A stretch of DNA of 64,000 bases from Nocardioides luteus (lineage in GTDB: Bacteria; Actinomycetota; Actinomycetes; Propionibacteriales; Nocardioidaceae). Shown here piece after piece: positions 1-8,292 of this stretch (positions are counted from its first letter, which is position 1; each line of letters starts with the position of its first letter). The stretch covers positions 1-64,000 of the forward strand of contig NZ_BMRK01000005.1 of assembly GCF_014648595.1 (NCBI RefSeq), in the 5' to 3' direction. Both the position numbers and the translations under genes were made by a program. Below the pieces are notes generated by a model. That model saw only the letters and a list, made by a program, of their open reading frames with translations. It had not been told where the DNA came from and made no database searches.

Positions 1-2
1 AG

Positions 3-524
3 ATCGTCATGACCGCCGACTCCCTGACCAACAACGCCGACCAGCCCGCGATGGTCGAGGGCTACGGCCCCGTCCCCGCCACCTGGGCACGCGAGAAACT
101 CACCGACGCCGAAGTCTTCGTCCGCCGTCTCCTCACCGACCCCGCCGGCAAGCTCATCACGATGGAGTCAAAGGCCCGCAAGGCACCCGACGGGCTCGCC
201 GAGTTCATCACCACCCGCGACGTTGGCATCTGCCGCACCAACGGCTGCGACGCACCCATTCGCAACATCGACCACATCATCCGCCACGCAGACGGCGGCG
301 AAACCGCAGCCGACAACCTGCAAGGTTTGTGCGAGCGATGCAATCAGGCGAAGGAATCGCTCGGCTGGCAAACAAGGCCAGAACCCGACGGCAGTATCAC
401 CACCATCACGCCCACAGGTCACACCTACACCAGCCTGCCACCGGAATCCTGGCGGCCGGACCCACCGCCGATCTCGCCAGGAGAGATCCGCAACGTACTC
501 ATCGGTCATGCCCTCGCTGCGTGA
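3..524 (+). CDS. HNH endonuclease, C-terminal part (DUF222/13E12 type)
   Basis: The frame is open to the left window edge, so only the C-terminal about 174 residues are seen. An ATG at 9 exists but is probably internal. The visible segment holds an HNH nuclease fold: GICRTNGC with a Cys pair, then the catalytic IDHIIRHADGGE stretch, then NLQGLCERCNQAKE with the second Cys pair, which would bind structural zinc. This arrangement is typical of the actinobacterial DUF222-HNH (13E12 repeat) proteins, which are often multicopy and of unclear physiological role. Likely a DNA nuclease; whether the upstream DUF222 part is intact cannot be seen. Confidence 0.85.
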   Translation: MVMTADSLTNNADQPAMVEGYGPVPATWAREKLTDAEVFVRRLLTDPAGKLITMESKARKAPDGLAEFITTRDVGICRTNGCDAPIRNIDHIIRHADGGETAADNLQGLCERCNQAKESLGWQTRPEPDGSITTITPTGHTYTSLPPESWRPDPPPISPGEIRNVLIGHALAA

Positions 525-543
525 TCGGCGCTAGCGTGAGTCC

Positions 544-960
544 ATGACGGAGACCCAGATTGTCGAGCAGTTCCTGGCGGCGCTCGAGGCGGGGCAGATC
601 GACGCTGCGCTGGAGTTGTGTGCTGAGGATGTCACCTACCAGAACGTGCCGCTCCCGCCGGCGCGTGGGCTGGGAGAGGTCGGGCACCAGCTGCGGCTGA
701 TGCAGAAGTACACGACCGGCTTCGAGGCGCGGCTGGTCAACATCGCGGCGAACGGACCTGTGGTGCTCACCGAGCGCATCGACGTGCTCAGTCGTGGCGC
801 GGTCTCGGCCGAGTTCTGGGTGTGCGGGACGTTCGAGGTGCGCGAGGGGAAGATCGTGCTCTGGCGCGACTACTTCGACTGGACGACCTTCGTCGCGGCA
901 GGGGTGAAGGGTGCGGGGCGGGCCGTGTTCGACATGGTGCGGAAGGTCGCCGGTCGTTGA
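544..960 (+). CDS. Limonene-1,2-epoxide hydrolase-like protein
   Basis: 138 residues, the length of single-domain epoxide hydrolases of the limonene-1,2-epoxide hydrolase family (cystatin-like/SnoaL fold). The family's catalytic set looks present: Tyr32 and Asn34 in VTYQNVP, the Arg78-x-Asp80 pair in ERIDVL, and an Asp in WRDYFD (109 or 112). In the known family these residues position water for acid-base epoxide opening without a covalent intermediate. The true substrate is unknown; many actinobacterial homologues act on steroid or fatty-acid epoxides. It starts 19 bases after the HNH stop and stands alone. Cytoplasmic. Confidence 0.8.
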   Translation: MTETQIVEQFLAALEAGQIDAALELCAEDVTYQNVPLPPARGLGEVGHQLRLMQKYTTGFEARLVNIAANGPVVLTERIDVLSRGAVSAEFWVCGTFEVREGKIVLWRDYFDWTTFVAAGVKGAGRAVFDMVRKVAGR

Positions 961-1000
961 GCCTTGTGCAGAGCGTACGAGAGGCGTCGTGCTGTGTTTC

Positions 1001-1016
1001 TGTGACGGCGGTCACA
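1001..1016 (+). promoter_or_regulatory. CRP/GlxR-type operator
   Basis: TGTGACGGCGGTCACA is a perfect inverted repeat and an exact match to the TGTGA-N6-TCACA consensus of CRP-family regulators (GlxR/Crp in actinobacteria). It ends 22 bases before the ATG of the secreted hydrolase at 1039, so a bound protein would probably overlap the promoter or 5' end. Confidence 0.65.
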
Positions 1017-1038
1017 AGATGCCTTTACTCTCAGGATC

Positions 1039-2364
1039 ATGCCCCGTGCGTCAGCCGCTCTCCTCGCCCTGCTCCTGACCGCTTCGGCCCTGGTCGCCTC
1101 GACCGGGCCGGCGCTCGCTGATCCCGAACCGCCCGGTGACCAGCCGTTGCCGGGCTACACGATCAGCAACCCACCGGTGACGCCGCTCGAGATCGACGGG
1201 CAGCCGACGACGGTGCGTCAGGGCGTTCACGAGCACGCGGCGTACGTCCTGGAGGTGCCGGCGAACTGGAACGGCGAGCTGGTGATGTGGGCCCACGGCT
1301 ACCGCGGGCTCAGCTACACGCTGACTCCGGAGACGCCCGGCTTCGGGCTGCGGCGTACGTTCCTGGAACAGGGGTACGCCTGGGCAGCATCGAGCTACAG
1401 CACCAACGGCTACGACGTGGGTGCCGGGGTGCGCTCGACGCGCGACCTGGCCGAGCACGCCGCCACGCTGCTGCCTCACCGGGCGACCCGCACCTACGTG
1501 ACGGGGGTGTCCATGGGCGGCCACGTGATCGGCCGGTCGCTGGAGGAGTATCCGGGCTACTACGACGGGGCGCTGCCGATGTGTGGGCAGCTGGGCGATG
1601 TGGAGCTCTTCGACTTCTTCGTCGACTACAACCTCGGTGCGCAGGCGCTCGCGGGCCACGACGCCTACCCCTACACCGCGGACTACCAGAGCCTCGACGT
1701 CCCGATCATCAAGGAGCGCCTGGGGCTCGACGGCACGCTGACACCCGAGGGCGAGCAGCTGCGGGCGATGACCGTCGAGCGCACCGGCGGTCCGCGGCCA
1801 GGTGTGGAGGGCGCCTTCGGCCAGTGGAAGGACTACCTGTTCACGCTGCCGTCGGTGGACGACGGCGGCACCCTGGGCTTCAACATCGCTCGGGTCGCCA
1901 CCAACCGGCACACCCGCTACGCCCCGAACACACCCGTCGACCTGAACGCCGAGATCGAGCGGATCGACCCGATCGACCGTGCGGGCCGCAACAGCCACCG
2001 GCTCAACGCCCCGGCACGGATCGATGGGCGGCCGACGGCTCCGGTGGTGAGCCTGCACAACCTCGGCGACATGTTCGTGCCGTTCTCGCTCGAGCAGATC
2101 TACCTGCGCGAGGTGAAGCGCCACCACCGCGACGGCCTGGTGGTGCAGCGGGCGATCCGCTCGGCCGGGCACTGCGAGTTCAGCCCGACCGAGGCCGCGA
2201 CCGCTTGGAACGACCTCGTCGACTGGGTCGAGCGCGGCGACCGTCCGGCCGGCGACGACGTGCTCGACCGGCAGGCCGTGGCTGCGCCCGACTACGGCTG
2301 CGCATACACCGATCCGGCCGCGTACGGCACCGGGTCGCGCGGCCTCTACGCCCGCTGCCCGTGA
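1039..2364 (+). CDS. Secreted alpha/beta hydrolase
   Basis: 441 residues with a Sec signal peptide (Arg near the start, Ala/Leu-rich core, likely cleavage after ALA about residue 28). The alpha/beta-hydrolase signs are the nucleophile elbow GVSMGG with Ser158, Asp344 in LHNLGDMFVPF and His378 in SAGHCEF, spaced as a Ser-Asp-His triad. An oxyanion-forming WAHGYRG segment lies near residue 85. It is therefore an extracellular esterase, amidase or lipase-like enzyme; the substrate cannot be read from sequence. It is a single gene preceded by an exact CRP-type site, suggesting carbon-source control. Confidence 0.8.
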   Translation: MPRASAALLALLLTASALVASTGPALADPEPPGDQPLPGYTISNPPVTPLEIDGQPTTVRQGVHEHAAYVLEVPANWNGELVMWAHGYRGLSYTLTPETPGFGLRRTFLEQGYAWAASSYSTNGYDVGAGVRSTRDLAEHAATLLPHRATRTYVTGVSMGGHVIGRSLEEYPGYYDGALPMCGQLGDVELFDFFVDYNLGAQALAGHDAYPYTADYQSLDVPIIKERLGLDGTLTPEGEQLRAMTVERTGGPRPGVEGAFGQWKDYLFTLPSVDDGGTLGFNIARVATNRHTRYAPNTPVDLNAEIERIDPIDRAGRNSHRLNAPARIDGRPTAPVVSLHNLGDMFVPFSLEQIYLREVKRHHRDGLVVQRAIRSAGHCEFSPTEAATAWNDLVDWVERGDRPAGDDVLDRQAVAAPDYGCAYTDPAAYGTGSRGLYARCP

Positions 2365-2397
2365 GAGCCTGGTGCCTTCGAGATCGATGGGAGTGAT

Positions 2398-3045
2398 GTG
2401 GCGTTCTGGATCACGAGCCGGTCCCAGGAGTGGGTGGCGGCGGCCGAGGCCGACGACGGCCACTTCACCGACGCCGTCTGGGCCTCCGAGCTGCTGAAGG
2501 AGGACCTGCTGCGCTGGTCACGGTGGTGGCTCGGCCTCGCGGCCTTCGTCCTCGCGTTCGCCGCAGTCCCGTTCGCCGGCCTGCTCCCCATGATGCTGAT
2601 CGTGGAGGCACCGAGCGGTGGTGGTGAGGTGCTCATGGTCCTCGCCGTCACCGCGATCGCGGTGCTCGTCCTCGCCGCCGCGGCGGTCGTGCTGTGGCTG
2701 CTCCACCGCTCCGGACGCCGACTGGCGCGCTCGCTGCGCTGGTGGCTGGCCGTACGTGCCGGCGGCAGCCCGGCCCAGGGTGTCGCCGGTTGGCTTGCGC
2801 CCCGCGCGGTTCTGTTCGAGGCGGAGGTCTTCGTCCGCGTGCTGACCGCGTCGCTCGCCGGCCTGGTCGGCATCTTCGGGCTCAGCCTGATCGGCTTCTC
2901 CATCGCCCAGAACCCGACGATGATCGTCGCCTCCGCGCTGTGGGGTGTGCTCGGCACGGCCTGCTGTATCGGGCAGACCGGAGGAGTGATGCGGCTCGTC
3001 GCCGGGCTCGGCGACGCGGACCCGGTCTGGAACCGGATGCGCTAG
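2398..3045 (+). CDS. Four-helix membrane protein of unknown function
   Basis: 215 residues starting at GTG. The N-terminal 40 residues are hydrophilic (FWITSRSQEWVAAAEADDG) and are followed by two hydrophobic helices, a basic loop (RSGRRLARSLRWW) and two more helices near the C-terminus. No catalytic motif is recognised. It lies 33 bases after the hydrolase gene on the same strand, so co-transcription is possible. No family name can be given. Confidence 0.6.
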   Translation: MAFWITSRSQEWVAAAEADDGHFTDAVWASELLKEDLLRWSRWWLGLAAFVLAFAAVPFAGLLPMMLIVEAPSGGGEVLMVLAVTAIAVLVLAAAAVVLWLLHRSGRRLARSLRWWLAVRAGGSPAQGVAGWLAPRAVLFEAEVFVRVLTASLAGLVGIFGLSLIGFSIAQNPTMIVASALWGVLGTACCIGQTGGVMRLVAGLGDADPVWNRMR

Positions 3046-3062
3046 CCGCCCCTGACGACGGG

Positions 3063-3644
3063 TCAGCGGACCACGTCGTAGACGAGCTTGACGATGCCGT
3101 TGGCGTACGCCTCCGACTCGACGAGCGTGAGCCGCTGCTTCTCCTTGTCGGTGTCGCTCCACATCGTCTTCCCGGCGCCGAGCACGACGGGGAAGACCAG
3201 CAGGTGATAGCGGTCGATCAGCCCGGCGTCGGACATGTTGCGGGCGAGCTCGGCGCTGCCGGCGACCAGGATCGGGCCGCCGTCGCCCTGCTTGAGCTGC
3301 TCGACCTCGTCGAACGACCGCAGGATGGTCTGCGGACCCCAGTTGCCGACCAGGGCGTCCTCGCCGAGCGAGGTCGAGACGACGTACTTCGGGATCTCCT
3401 TGACCACCGCGAAGTCCTCGATGTCGGGCCAGATGGGCGCGAACGCCTCATAGCTGCGCCGTCCGAAGAGCAGCGCCCCGGCCTCTTCCATCTCGCGGCC
3501 CTTGATCGCGTAGGCCTCCGGGAGGAACTCGATGTCCTTGAACGTCCAGCCGCCGCTGCGGTGCTGCTCGCTGGGGGAGCCGCCGCCGGGGGAGTCGACG
3601 ACACCGTCGAGGGAGACGAAGGCTGAGTAGATGAGGGTGCGCAT
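3063..3644 (-). CDS. RibD C-terminal/dihydrofolate reductase-family protein
   Basis: 193 residues. The N-terminus RTLIYSAFVSLDGVVDSP is the first strand and substrate loop of the RibD_C/DHFR-like fold, GALLFGRRSYEAFAPIWP is the family's nucleotide-binding GR.TYE-like segment, and GGPILVAGSAELARNM near residue 125 is the second NADPH-binding region. Such proteins are NADPH-dependent reductases, but most paralogues of this size have no assigned substrate and are not true folate enzymes. Convergent with the preceding gene and divergent from the next. Confidence 0.8.
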   Translation of the reverse strand: MRTLIYSAFVSLDGVVDSPGGGSPSEQHRSGGWTFKDIEFLPEAYAIKGREMEEAGALLFGRRSYEAFAPIWPDIEDFAVVKEIPKYVVSTSLGEDALVGNWGPQTILRSFDEVEQLKQGDGGPILVAGSAELARNMSDAGLIDRYHLLVFPVVLGAGKTMWSDTDKEKQRLTLVESEAYANGIVKLVYDVVR

Positions 3645-3708
3645 GCGCTGATCCTCCCGCTGCGGAACCGGTCGGCGCCAGGGGTTTCAGAGCGCTACCG
3701 TGAGTCTC

Positions 3709-4809
3709 ATGACGGCCCGACGACGTGCTCAGGAGTTCTGCGAGGCGTACGGCCTCTCGATGCCGATCCTGGAGGCGCCGATGGCGGGCGCCTGTCCGCC
3801 CGCGCTGGCGGCTGCGGTGGCGGACGCCGGCGGGATGGGCGCGTCCGGCGTGGTGCTCGACCCACCGGAGAAGATCACCGCCTGGGTCGCCGACTTCCGC
3901 GCCCGGTCGGCGGGGCCGTTCCAGCTGAATATCTGGATCCCCGACCCGGCGGTCGACGACCCCGCCAGGGTCTCGGCGGCGGAGGAGTTCTTGAGCAGGT
4001 TCGGTACGCCGGGCCCCGAGCAGCCTCCGGCGCCGTCGTTCGAGGATCAGTGCGAGGCGATGCTCGCCGCCCGGCCCCGGGCCGTCTCCTCGATCATGGG
4101 CCTCTTCCCGCCCGACTACGTCGACCGTCTGCACGAGGCCGGCATCGCCTGGTTCGCCTGCGCCACGACCCTGGCCGAGGCGCGCGCCGCCGAGGAGGCG
4201 GGTGCGGACGCGATCGTGGCGCAGGGGCTCGAGGCCGGCGGGCACCGAGGCGTCTTCCAGGCCGAGGCCGCGGAGCGCACCGCCGTGGGTCTCTTCGCGC
4301 TGCTGCCCCACATCGCCGACGGGGTGGACCTGCCGGTGATCGCCGCGGGCGGCATCGCCGACGGCCGCTCGGTCGCCGCGGCACTCACCCTCGGCGCGAG
4401 CGCGGTGCAGGTCGGCACCGCGTTGCTGCGGTCGCCGGAGACCGGGATCGCCGACGCCTGGGCGGCTTCTCTGGACGGGCTCGAACCGGAGGACACCGTC
4501 CCCACCCGTGCCTACTCCGGTCGCCTCGGCCGGGCGGCCCCGACGCCGTACGTGCGCTCCTGGGAGGGGCCGGAGACCCCGGACCCCGCGCCCTACCCGC
4601 ACCAGCGCGCGCTGGTCGCCAAGTGGCGCAAGGGTGAACCCGGCCCGGCCGCCGAGGTGCCGCTGGACCGCGCCAACCACTGGGCGGGCCAGGCTGCCGC
4701 CCGCGCGGTCGCCGCGCCCGCCGCCGACATCGTCTCCCGGATGTGGGAGGAGGCCCGGGCGCTTCTCCCGGATCCCACGTGGAACGACGGTGTAGAACGG
4801 AAGGCATGA
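3709..4809 (+). CDS. Nitronate monooxygenase (2-nitropropane dioxygenase family)
   Basis: 366 residues from the ATG at 3709; a GTG at 3700 is an alternative. This is an FMN-dependent TIM-barrel enzyme that oxidises alkyl nitronates. Seen: the PILEAPMAG start typical of the family, QLNIWIP strand, GADAIVAQGLEAGGHRG with the phosphate-binding EAGGH motif and catalytic-type His, then IAAGGIADGRSVAAAL and GASAVQVGTALL that hold the FMN phosphate. Family role is detoxification of nitronates such as propionate-3-nitronate. The stop codon overlaps the start of the DinB-like gene (ATGA), indicating translational coupling. Confidence 0.85.
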   Translation: MTARRRAQEFCEAYGLSMPILEAPMAGACPPALAAAVADAGGMGASGVVLDPPEKITAWVADFRARSAGPFQLNIWIPDPAVDDPARVSAAEEFLSRFGTPGPEQPPAPSFEDQCEAMLAARPRAVSSIMGLFPPDYVDRLHEAGIAWFACATTLAEARAAEEAGADAIVAQGLEAGGHRGVFQAEAAERTAVGLFALLPHIADGVDLPVIAAGGIADGRSVAAALTLGASAVQVGTALLRSPETGIADAWAASLDGLEPEDTVPTRAYSGRLGRAAPTPYVRSWEGPETPDPAPYPHQRALVAKWRKGEPGPAAEVPLDRANHWAGQAAARAVAAPAADIVSRMWEEARALLPDPTWNDGVERKA

Positions 4810-5324
4810 GCGAAACCTGGCCCCAGCGACTGCTCGCGGACGGCTTCGGCCGGACCGCGGAGAGCCTTCCCGCGATCGTCGACGGCCTCTCGGTCGACGA
4901 CCTGCTGTGGAGGCCGTACGACGGAGCGAACTCGATCGCCTGGATCCTGTGGCACATCGCCCGGATGGAGGACGCCCAGATCGCGCCCCTGGCCGGCACC
5001 GACCAGGTGTGGGTGCGCGACGGCTGGGTCGACCGGTTCGAGCTGCCCTACTCGGCGTCCGCGATGGGCTACGGCCAGAGCGCGGAGGAGGTCGCGGCCT
5101 TCCGGCTCGAAGACCCCAAGCTGCTCACCGGCTACTACCAGGCCGTCCACGAGGCGACCATCGAGCTGGTCGACTCCCTGAGCGAGGACGACCTCGCCCG
5201 GGTCGTCGACGAGCACTGGGACCCGCCCGTCACCGCAGCGGTGAGACTGGTCAGCATCGTCGACGACGCCGCCCAGCACATCGGCCAGGCGGCGTACGTC
5301 AAGGGGCTGCTGCCGCTTCGCTGA
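4806..5324 (+). CDS. DinB/DUF664 family protein
   Basis: 172 residues starting in the ATGA overlap with the nitronate monooxygenase gene. It has the four-helix DinB/YfiT-like fold, with histidines in LWHIARMED, DEHWD and AAQHIGQAAYVKGL at family metal-binding positions. In actinobacteria many such proteins are mycothiol-dependent transferases or maleylpyruvate-isomerase-like enzymes, but this specific member has no known substrate. The tight coupling suggests it shares a detoxification role with the upstream enzyme. Confidence 0.8.
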   Translation: MSETWPQRLLADGFGRTAESLPAIVDGLSVDDLLWRPYDGANSIAWILWHIARMEDAQIAPLAGTDQVWVRDGWVDRFELPYSASAMGYGQSAEEVAAFRLEDPKLLTGYYQAVHEATIELVDSLSEDDLARVVDEHWDPPVTAAVRLVSIVDDAAQHIGQAAYVKGLLPLR

Positions 5325-5351
5325 GGCGAGCCCGGTCCAGGCCAGCCGGGC

Positions 5352-6005
5352 TCAGAGGACCGCGGCGATGGCCTCCTCGATCGAGGCCTCGCCCTGGACC
5401 AGCTCCCACTGCTTGCCGATGGTGGCGTCGTCGTCGATGACGGCGGCGACCACCGCGGCCACGTCGGCCCGCGGGATGTCGTCGCGATCGAGCTTCTCGG
5501 CCAGCTTGACCCGTCCCGTGCCGGGCTCGTCGGTCAGGCGGCCGGGGCGAAGGATCGTCCATTCGAGGTCGCTGTCGCGCAGCGCGATGTCGGCGTCGCG
5601 CTTGGCCTCCGTGTAGGCCCTCCAGACCTCGCCGGTGTCGGCGGGCAGCGGTTCGTCGACACTGATGGCCGAGATCTGCACGAAGCGCTTGATGCCGGCC
5701 TTCTTGGCCGCGGCGATCGACTTGGTCGAGCCCTCGAGGTCGACGGTGCGCTTGCGCTCGACGTTGCCGTCAGGGCCGCCACCGGCCGCGAAGACGACCG
5801 CGTCGCAACCGTCGAAGGCGGCGGCGAACTCGTCGGCGTCCTGGGACTCGATGTCGAGCAGGCCGAACTCGGCGCCGAGGCCCTCCAGCTCGGCTCTGTA
5901 GGCCTCGTTGCGCACGAGCGCGAGCGGGGTGTGACCCGCGGCGGCGAGGATCGGATGGAGCTGCAGGGCGACCTTGCCGTGGCCGCCGACGATGGCGATA
6001 CGCAT
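5352..6005 (-). CDS. NAD(P)H-binding SDR-type protein (atypical SDR)
   Basis: 217 residues from the ATG at 6005; longer upstream starts add an unrelated leader. MRIAIVGGHGKVALQL is a Rossmann glycine-rich loop (GGxGxV, typical of atypical SDRs such as YwnB/HSCARG). FDGCDAVVFAAGGGPDG and RFVQISAIS follow the usual beta4-beta5 order. These proteins bind NADP(H) as reductases or redox sensors. Single gene on the minus strand, divergent from the membrane protein gene at 6141. Confidence 0.8.
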   Translation of the reverse strand: MRIAIVGGHGKVALQLHPILAAAGHTPLALVRNEAYRAELEGLGAEFGLLDIESQDADEFAAAFDGCDAVVFAAGGGPDGNVERKRTVDLEGSTKSIAAAKKAGIKRFVQISAISVDEPLPADTGEVWRAYTEAKRDADIALRDSDLEWTILRPGRLTDEPGTGRVKLAEKLDRDDIPRADVAAVVAAVIDDDATIGKQWELVQGEASIEEAIAAVL

Positions 6006-6140
6006 GCTTCCACGATAGGCACACCGCACCACTGACAATTGTCACCGCCGGGTCCGGACAATCAGATCTGACGTACGAACGCCTCCGAACGGGAGTCTGG
6101 AGACACCACTCACGGTGGGTGGTGGAGACGGAGGAATCCG

Positions 6141-6548
6141 ATGACAACGATGACGAGCGACGTCGAGATCAGCACCCGGGTCGGGTGGCCTCGGATCGTC
6201 GGAGTGGCGGCCGCCTCGGCCATGGCGGCGACGGCCGTGTGGCTCCTGTGGGACGCGGTCGGCGGAGTGGAGATGGCCGTGAGGTCGGGCACCGGCAGCC
6301 AGCAGATCGGGATCGGGTCGGTGATCGTCAGCAGCCTGGTGATCGCGATGCTCGGCGGCGCCCTCCTGCGGTGGTGGCAGAGCAGGTCCGAGAGGGCGAC
6401 GCGGCGGTGGACGTTGCTCGCGGTCGGGATCGCGGTGGTCTCCCTGATCACCCCGACCAGCGCGCTGAGCCTGGCCGCCGGGCTGGCGCTGGTGAGCCTC
6501 CACCTCGTCGTGGCAGTTGTGGTCATCGCCGGCCTGCGCCGACGGTAA
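6141..6548 (+). CDS. DUF6069-like four-helix membrane protein
   Basis: 135 residues with four predicted transmembrane helices: about 18-36, 55-72, 86-104 and 108-130. A polar extracytoplasmic loop (GGVEMAVRSGTGSQQIGIGS) lies between the first two and a basic loop (RWWQSRSERATRR) between the second and third. The pattern matches the actinobacterial DUF6069 family, which has no known biochemical role. It ends 11 bases before the histidine kinase start, so it may be co-transcribed with the two-component pair and be a sensing accessory; that is inference. Confidence 0.65.
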   Translation: MTTMTSDVEISTRVGWPRIVGVAAASAMAATAVWLLWDAVGGVEMAVRSGTGSQQIGIGSVIVSSLVIAMLGGALLRWWQSRSERATRRWTLLAVGIAVVSLITPTSALSLAAGLALVSLHLVVAVVVIAGLRRR

Positions 6549-6558
6549 GGTGACGAGC

Positions 6559-7656
6559 GTGTCTGGCCTGGAGTGTCACCTCCGGCGCCACAGCGTGGTG
6601 CTGATCTGGTTGCCGGTGCTGCTGCTCTTCCCGCTGCTCAATCTTTCCGGCGGTCCGTTGCAGGAGGCCGGTCAGGCGGCGCTGGTCCTGGTGATCGGCG
6701 CGTCGGCGGTGGCCGCCGTCCTGGCCAGCGGCCTCGACGGTCCTGCGCGGCGGCCCCCGCCGCTGGTGCTCGGCCTCCTGCTCGCGCTCGTGGTCCTCGT
6801 CGCGCTGGCCGCGCTGCAGGGCGAGGGCTGGCAGACCGTCTGGGGGCTCCTGGCGATCGTCGCCCCGGCAGCCCTGCGCGGCTGGCGACTCGCGCTGCTC
6901 ATCGCGGTGGCCACCATCGGGGCCGCGGTCTCGATCGCGATCATCGACGGCATCGGCGACACCTACGTGCTCAGCGCCGGTGGCGTGCTCCTCAGCGGGA
7001 TCACGACGACGTCGTTCCTGCGCTTGCTGGAGGTCATCGAGAAGCTCCGCCGCACCCGTGAGGAGCTGGCCCGGACCGCGGTGGCCGAGGAGCGCGCCCG
7101 GATGTCGCGCGACCTCCACGACCTTCTCGGCCACACGCTGAGCGTGATGGTCGTCAAGGCCGAGGCCGTACGCCGCCTCGCGGCTCGTGACCCCGAGGCC
7201 GCTGCCGCGCACGCCGCCGACATCGAGGAGGTCGGGCGCGCAGCCCTGGCCGACGTCCGGGTCGCCGTCGACCAGATGAAGACGCTCTCCCTGGCCGAGG
7301 AGCTCGACGGCGCCCGCCGGGCGCTCGACGCTGCCGGGATCCGTACGTCGGTGATCGCCGCGCCGCCGGAGATGTCCGACGTCGCGGGCCAGGCCCTGGC
7401 CTGGGTCGTGCGTGAAGGGACGACCAACGTGCTGCGCCACTCCGGCGCGGCGAGCTGTCGCTTCGAGCTCGTCGAGGACGATGGTGAGCTCCGGCTCGCC
7501 GTGGTCGACGACGGGGTCGGTGGCCCGGTGGACCCCGACGAGCGGGCGGGCGGGCTCGAGGGACTGCGGCAGCGGTTGCGTGCCGTCGACGGTCGCCTCG
7601 ACGTACTCCCTGGGGCGGACGGGTTCCGGCTCGAGGCGAGGGTGCCGGTCTCGTGA
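6559..7656 (+). CDS. Sensor histidine kinase (NarL/DesK-type, HisKA_3)
   Basis: 365 residues from GTG 6559, chosen because AAGG lies about 7 bases upstream; GTG 6550 is an alternative. The N-terminal half is a membrane sensor with about five or six hydrophobic helices and almost no loop domain. A coiled linker (IEKLRRTREELARTAV) leads to the HisKA_3 dimerisation box ARMSRDLHDLLGHTLS with phospho-acceptor His187. The ATPase domain shows VREGTTNVLRHS (N box) and VVDDGVGG, GGLEGLRQRL (G boxes). It overlaps the response regulator by GTGA, so this is a cognate pair. The stimulus is unknown; DesK-like kinases sense membrane state. Confidence 0.88.
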   Translation: MSGLECHLRRHSVVLIWLPVLLLFPLLNLSGGPLQEAGQAALVLVIGASAVAAVLASGLDGPARRPPPLVLGLLLALVVLVALAALQGEGWQTVWGLLAIVAPAALRGWRLALLIAVATIGAAVSIAIIDGIGDTYVLSAGGVLLSGITTTSFLRLLEVIEKLRRTREELARTAVAEERARMSRDLHDLLGHTLSVMVVKAEAVRRLAARDPEAAAAHAADIEEVGRAALADVRVAVDQMKTLSLAEELDGARRALDAAGIRTSVIAAPPEMSDVAGQALAWVVREGTTNVLRHSGAASCRFELVEDDGELRLAVVDDGVGGPVDPDERAGGLEGLRQRLRAVDGRLDVLPGADGFRLEARVPVS

Positions 7657-8261
7657 TCCGTCTGCTGCTGGCCGAGGACCAGGCGATGATGCGCGGTGCG
7701 CTGGCGGTGCTGCTCGGGCTCGAGGAGGATCTCGAGGTCGTCGCCCAGGTCGGCACCGGCACCGAGATCGTCCCGACCGCGCTCGAGGTGCGCCCCGACG
7801 TGGCGCTGCTCGACATCGAGCTGCCCGGAATCAGCGGCCTCGAGGCCGCGCGGGAGCTGAGCGCGCAGCTCCCGGAGTGCCGGGTGCTGATCCTGACGAC
7901 GTTCTCGCGCCCCGGCTACGTGCGTGAGGCGATGGCCGCCGGCGCGCTCGGTTTCCTGGCCAAGGACGGCCCGGTCGAGGACTTGGCCGACGCGATCCGC
8001 CGGGTGCTGCGCGGCGAGACGGTCCTCGACCCCGGCCTGGCCGCGGCGACGCTGCGCGCCGCGCCCAACCCGCTGACCAGCCGCGAGCGGGACGTGCTCG
8101 CGGCCTCCGAGGACGGCTCCAGCATCGCCGACATCGCCCAGCGGCTCTTCCTCTCGCCGAGCACCGTGCGCAACTATCTCTCCGCCGCGATCGGCAAGAC
8201 CGGCACCCGCAACAAGACCGAGGCGGCGCTCACCGCTCGGCGCAACGGCTGGCTCGCCTGA
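7653..8261 (+). CDS. Response regulator, NarL/LuxR family
   Basis: 202 residues, GTG start overlapping the kinase stop. The receiver domain has the acidic pocket (LLAEDQAMM), phospho-acceptor Asp54 in VALLDIELP, Thr in LILTTF and Lys in FLAKDGP. A LuxR-type helix-turn-helix follows from about 145: LTSRERDVLAAS, IADIAQRLFLSPSTVRNYLSAAIGKTGTRNKTEA. It is the DNA-binding partner of the preceding kinase. No target operon is adjacent on this strand. Confidence 0.9.
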   Translation: MIRLLLAEDQAMMRGALAVLLGLEEDLEVVAQVGTGTEIVPTALEVRPDVALLDIELPGISGLEAARELSAQLPECRVLILTTFSRPGYVREAMAAGALGFLAKDGPVEDLADAIRRVLRGETVLDPGLAAATLRAAPNPLTSRERDVLAASEDGSSIADIAQRLFLSPSTVRNYLSAAIGKTGTRNKTEAALTARRNGWLA

Positions 8262-8273
8262 CGCGGCAACGCG

Positions 8274-8292
8274 GCCGGCCGATCAGGCCGGC
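8274..8292. terminator. Bidirectional hairpin between convergent genes
   Basis: GCCGGCC (8274-8280), a GATCA loop, then GGCCGGC (8286-8292) form a perfect GC stem. It overlaps the last codons of the minus-strand MarR gene and lies 13 bases after the response-regulator stop. No U-tract, as is usual for high-GC actinobacteria. Confidence 0.5.

Noticed and set aside
1051-2463. Long minus-strand open frame opposite the secreted hydrolase
   Set aside because: Antisense frames stay open in very GC-rich DNA; its translation is Arg/Val/His-rich without domain signs.
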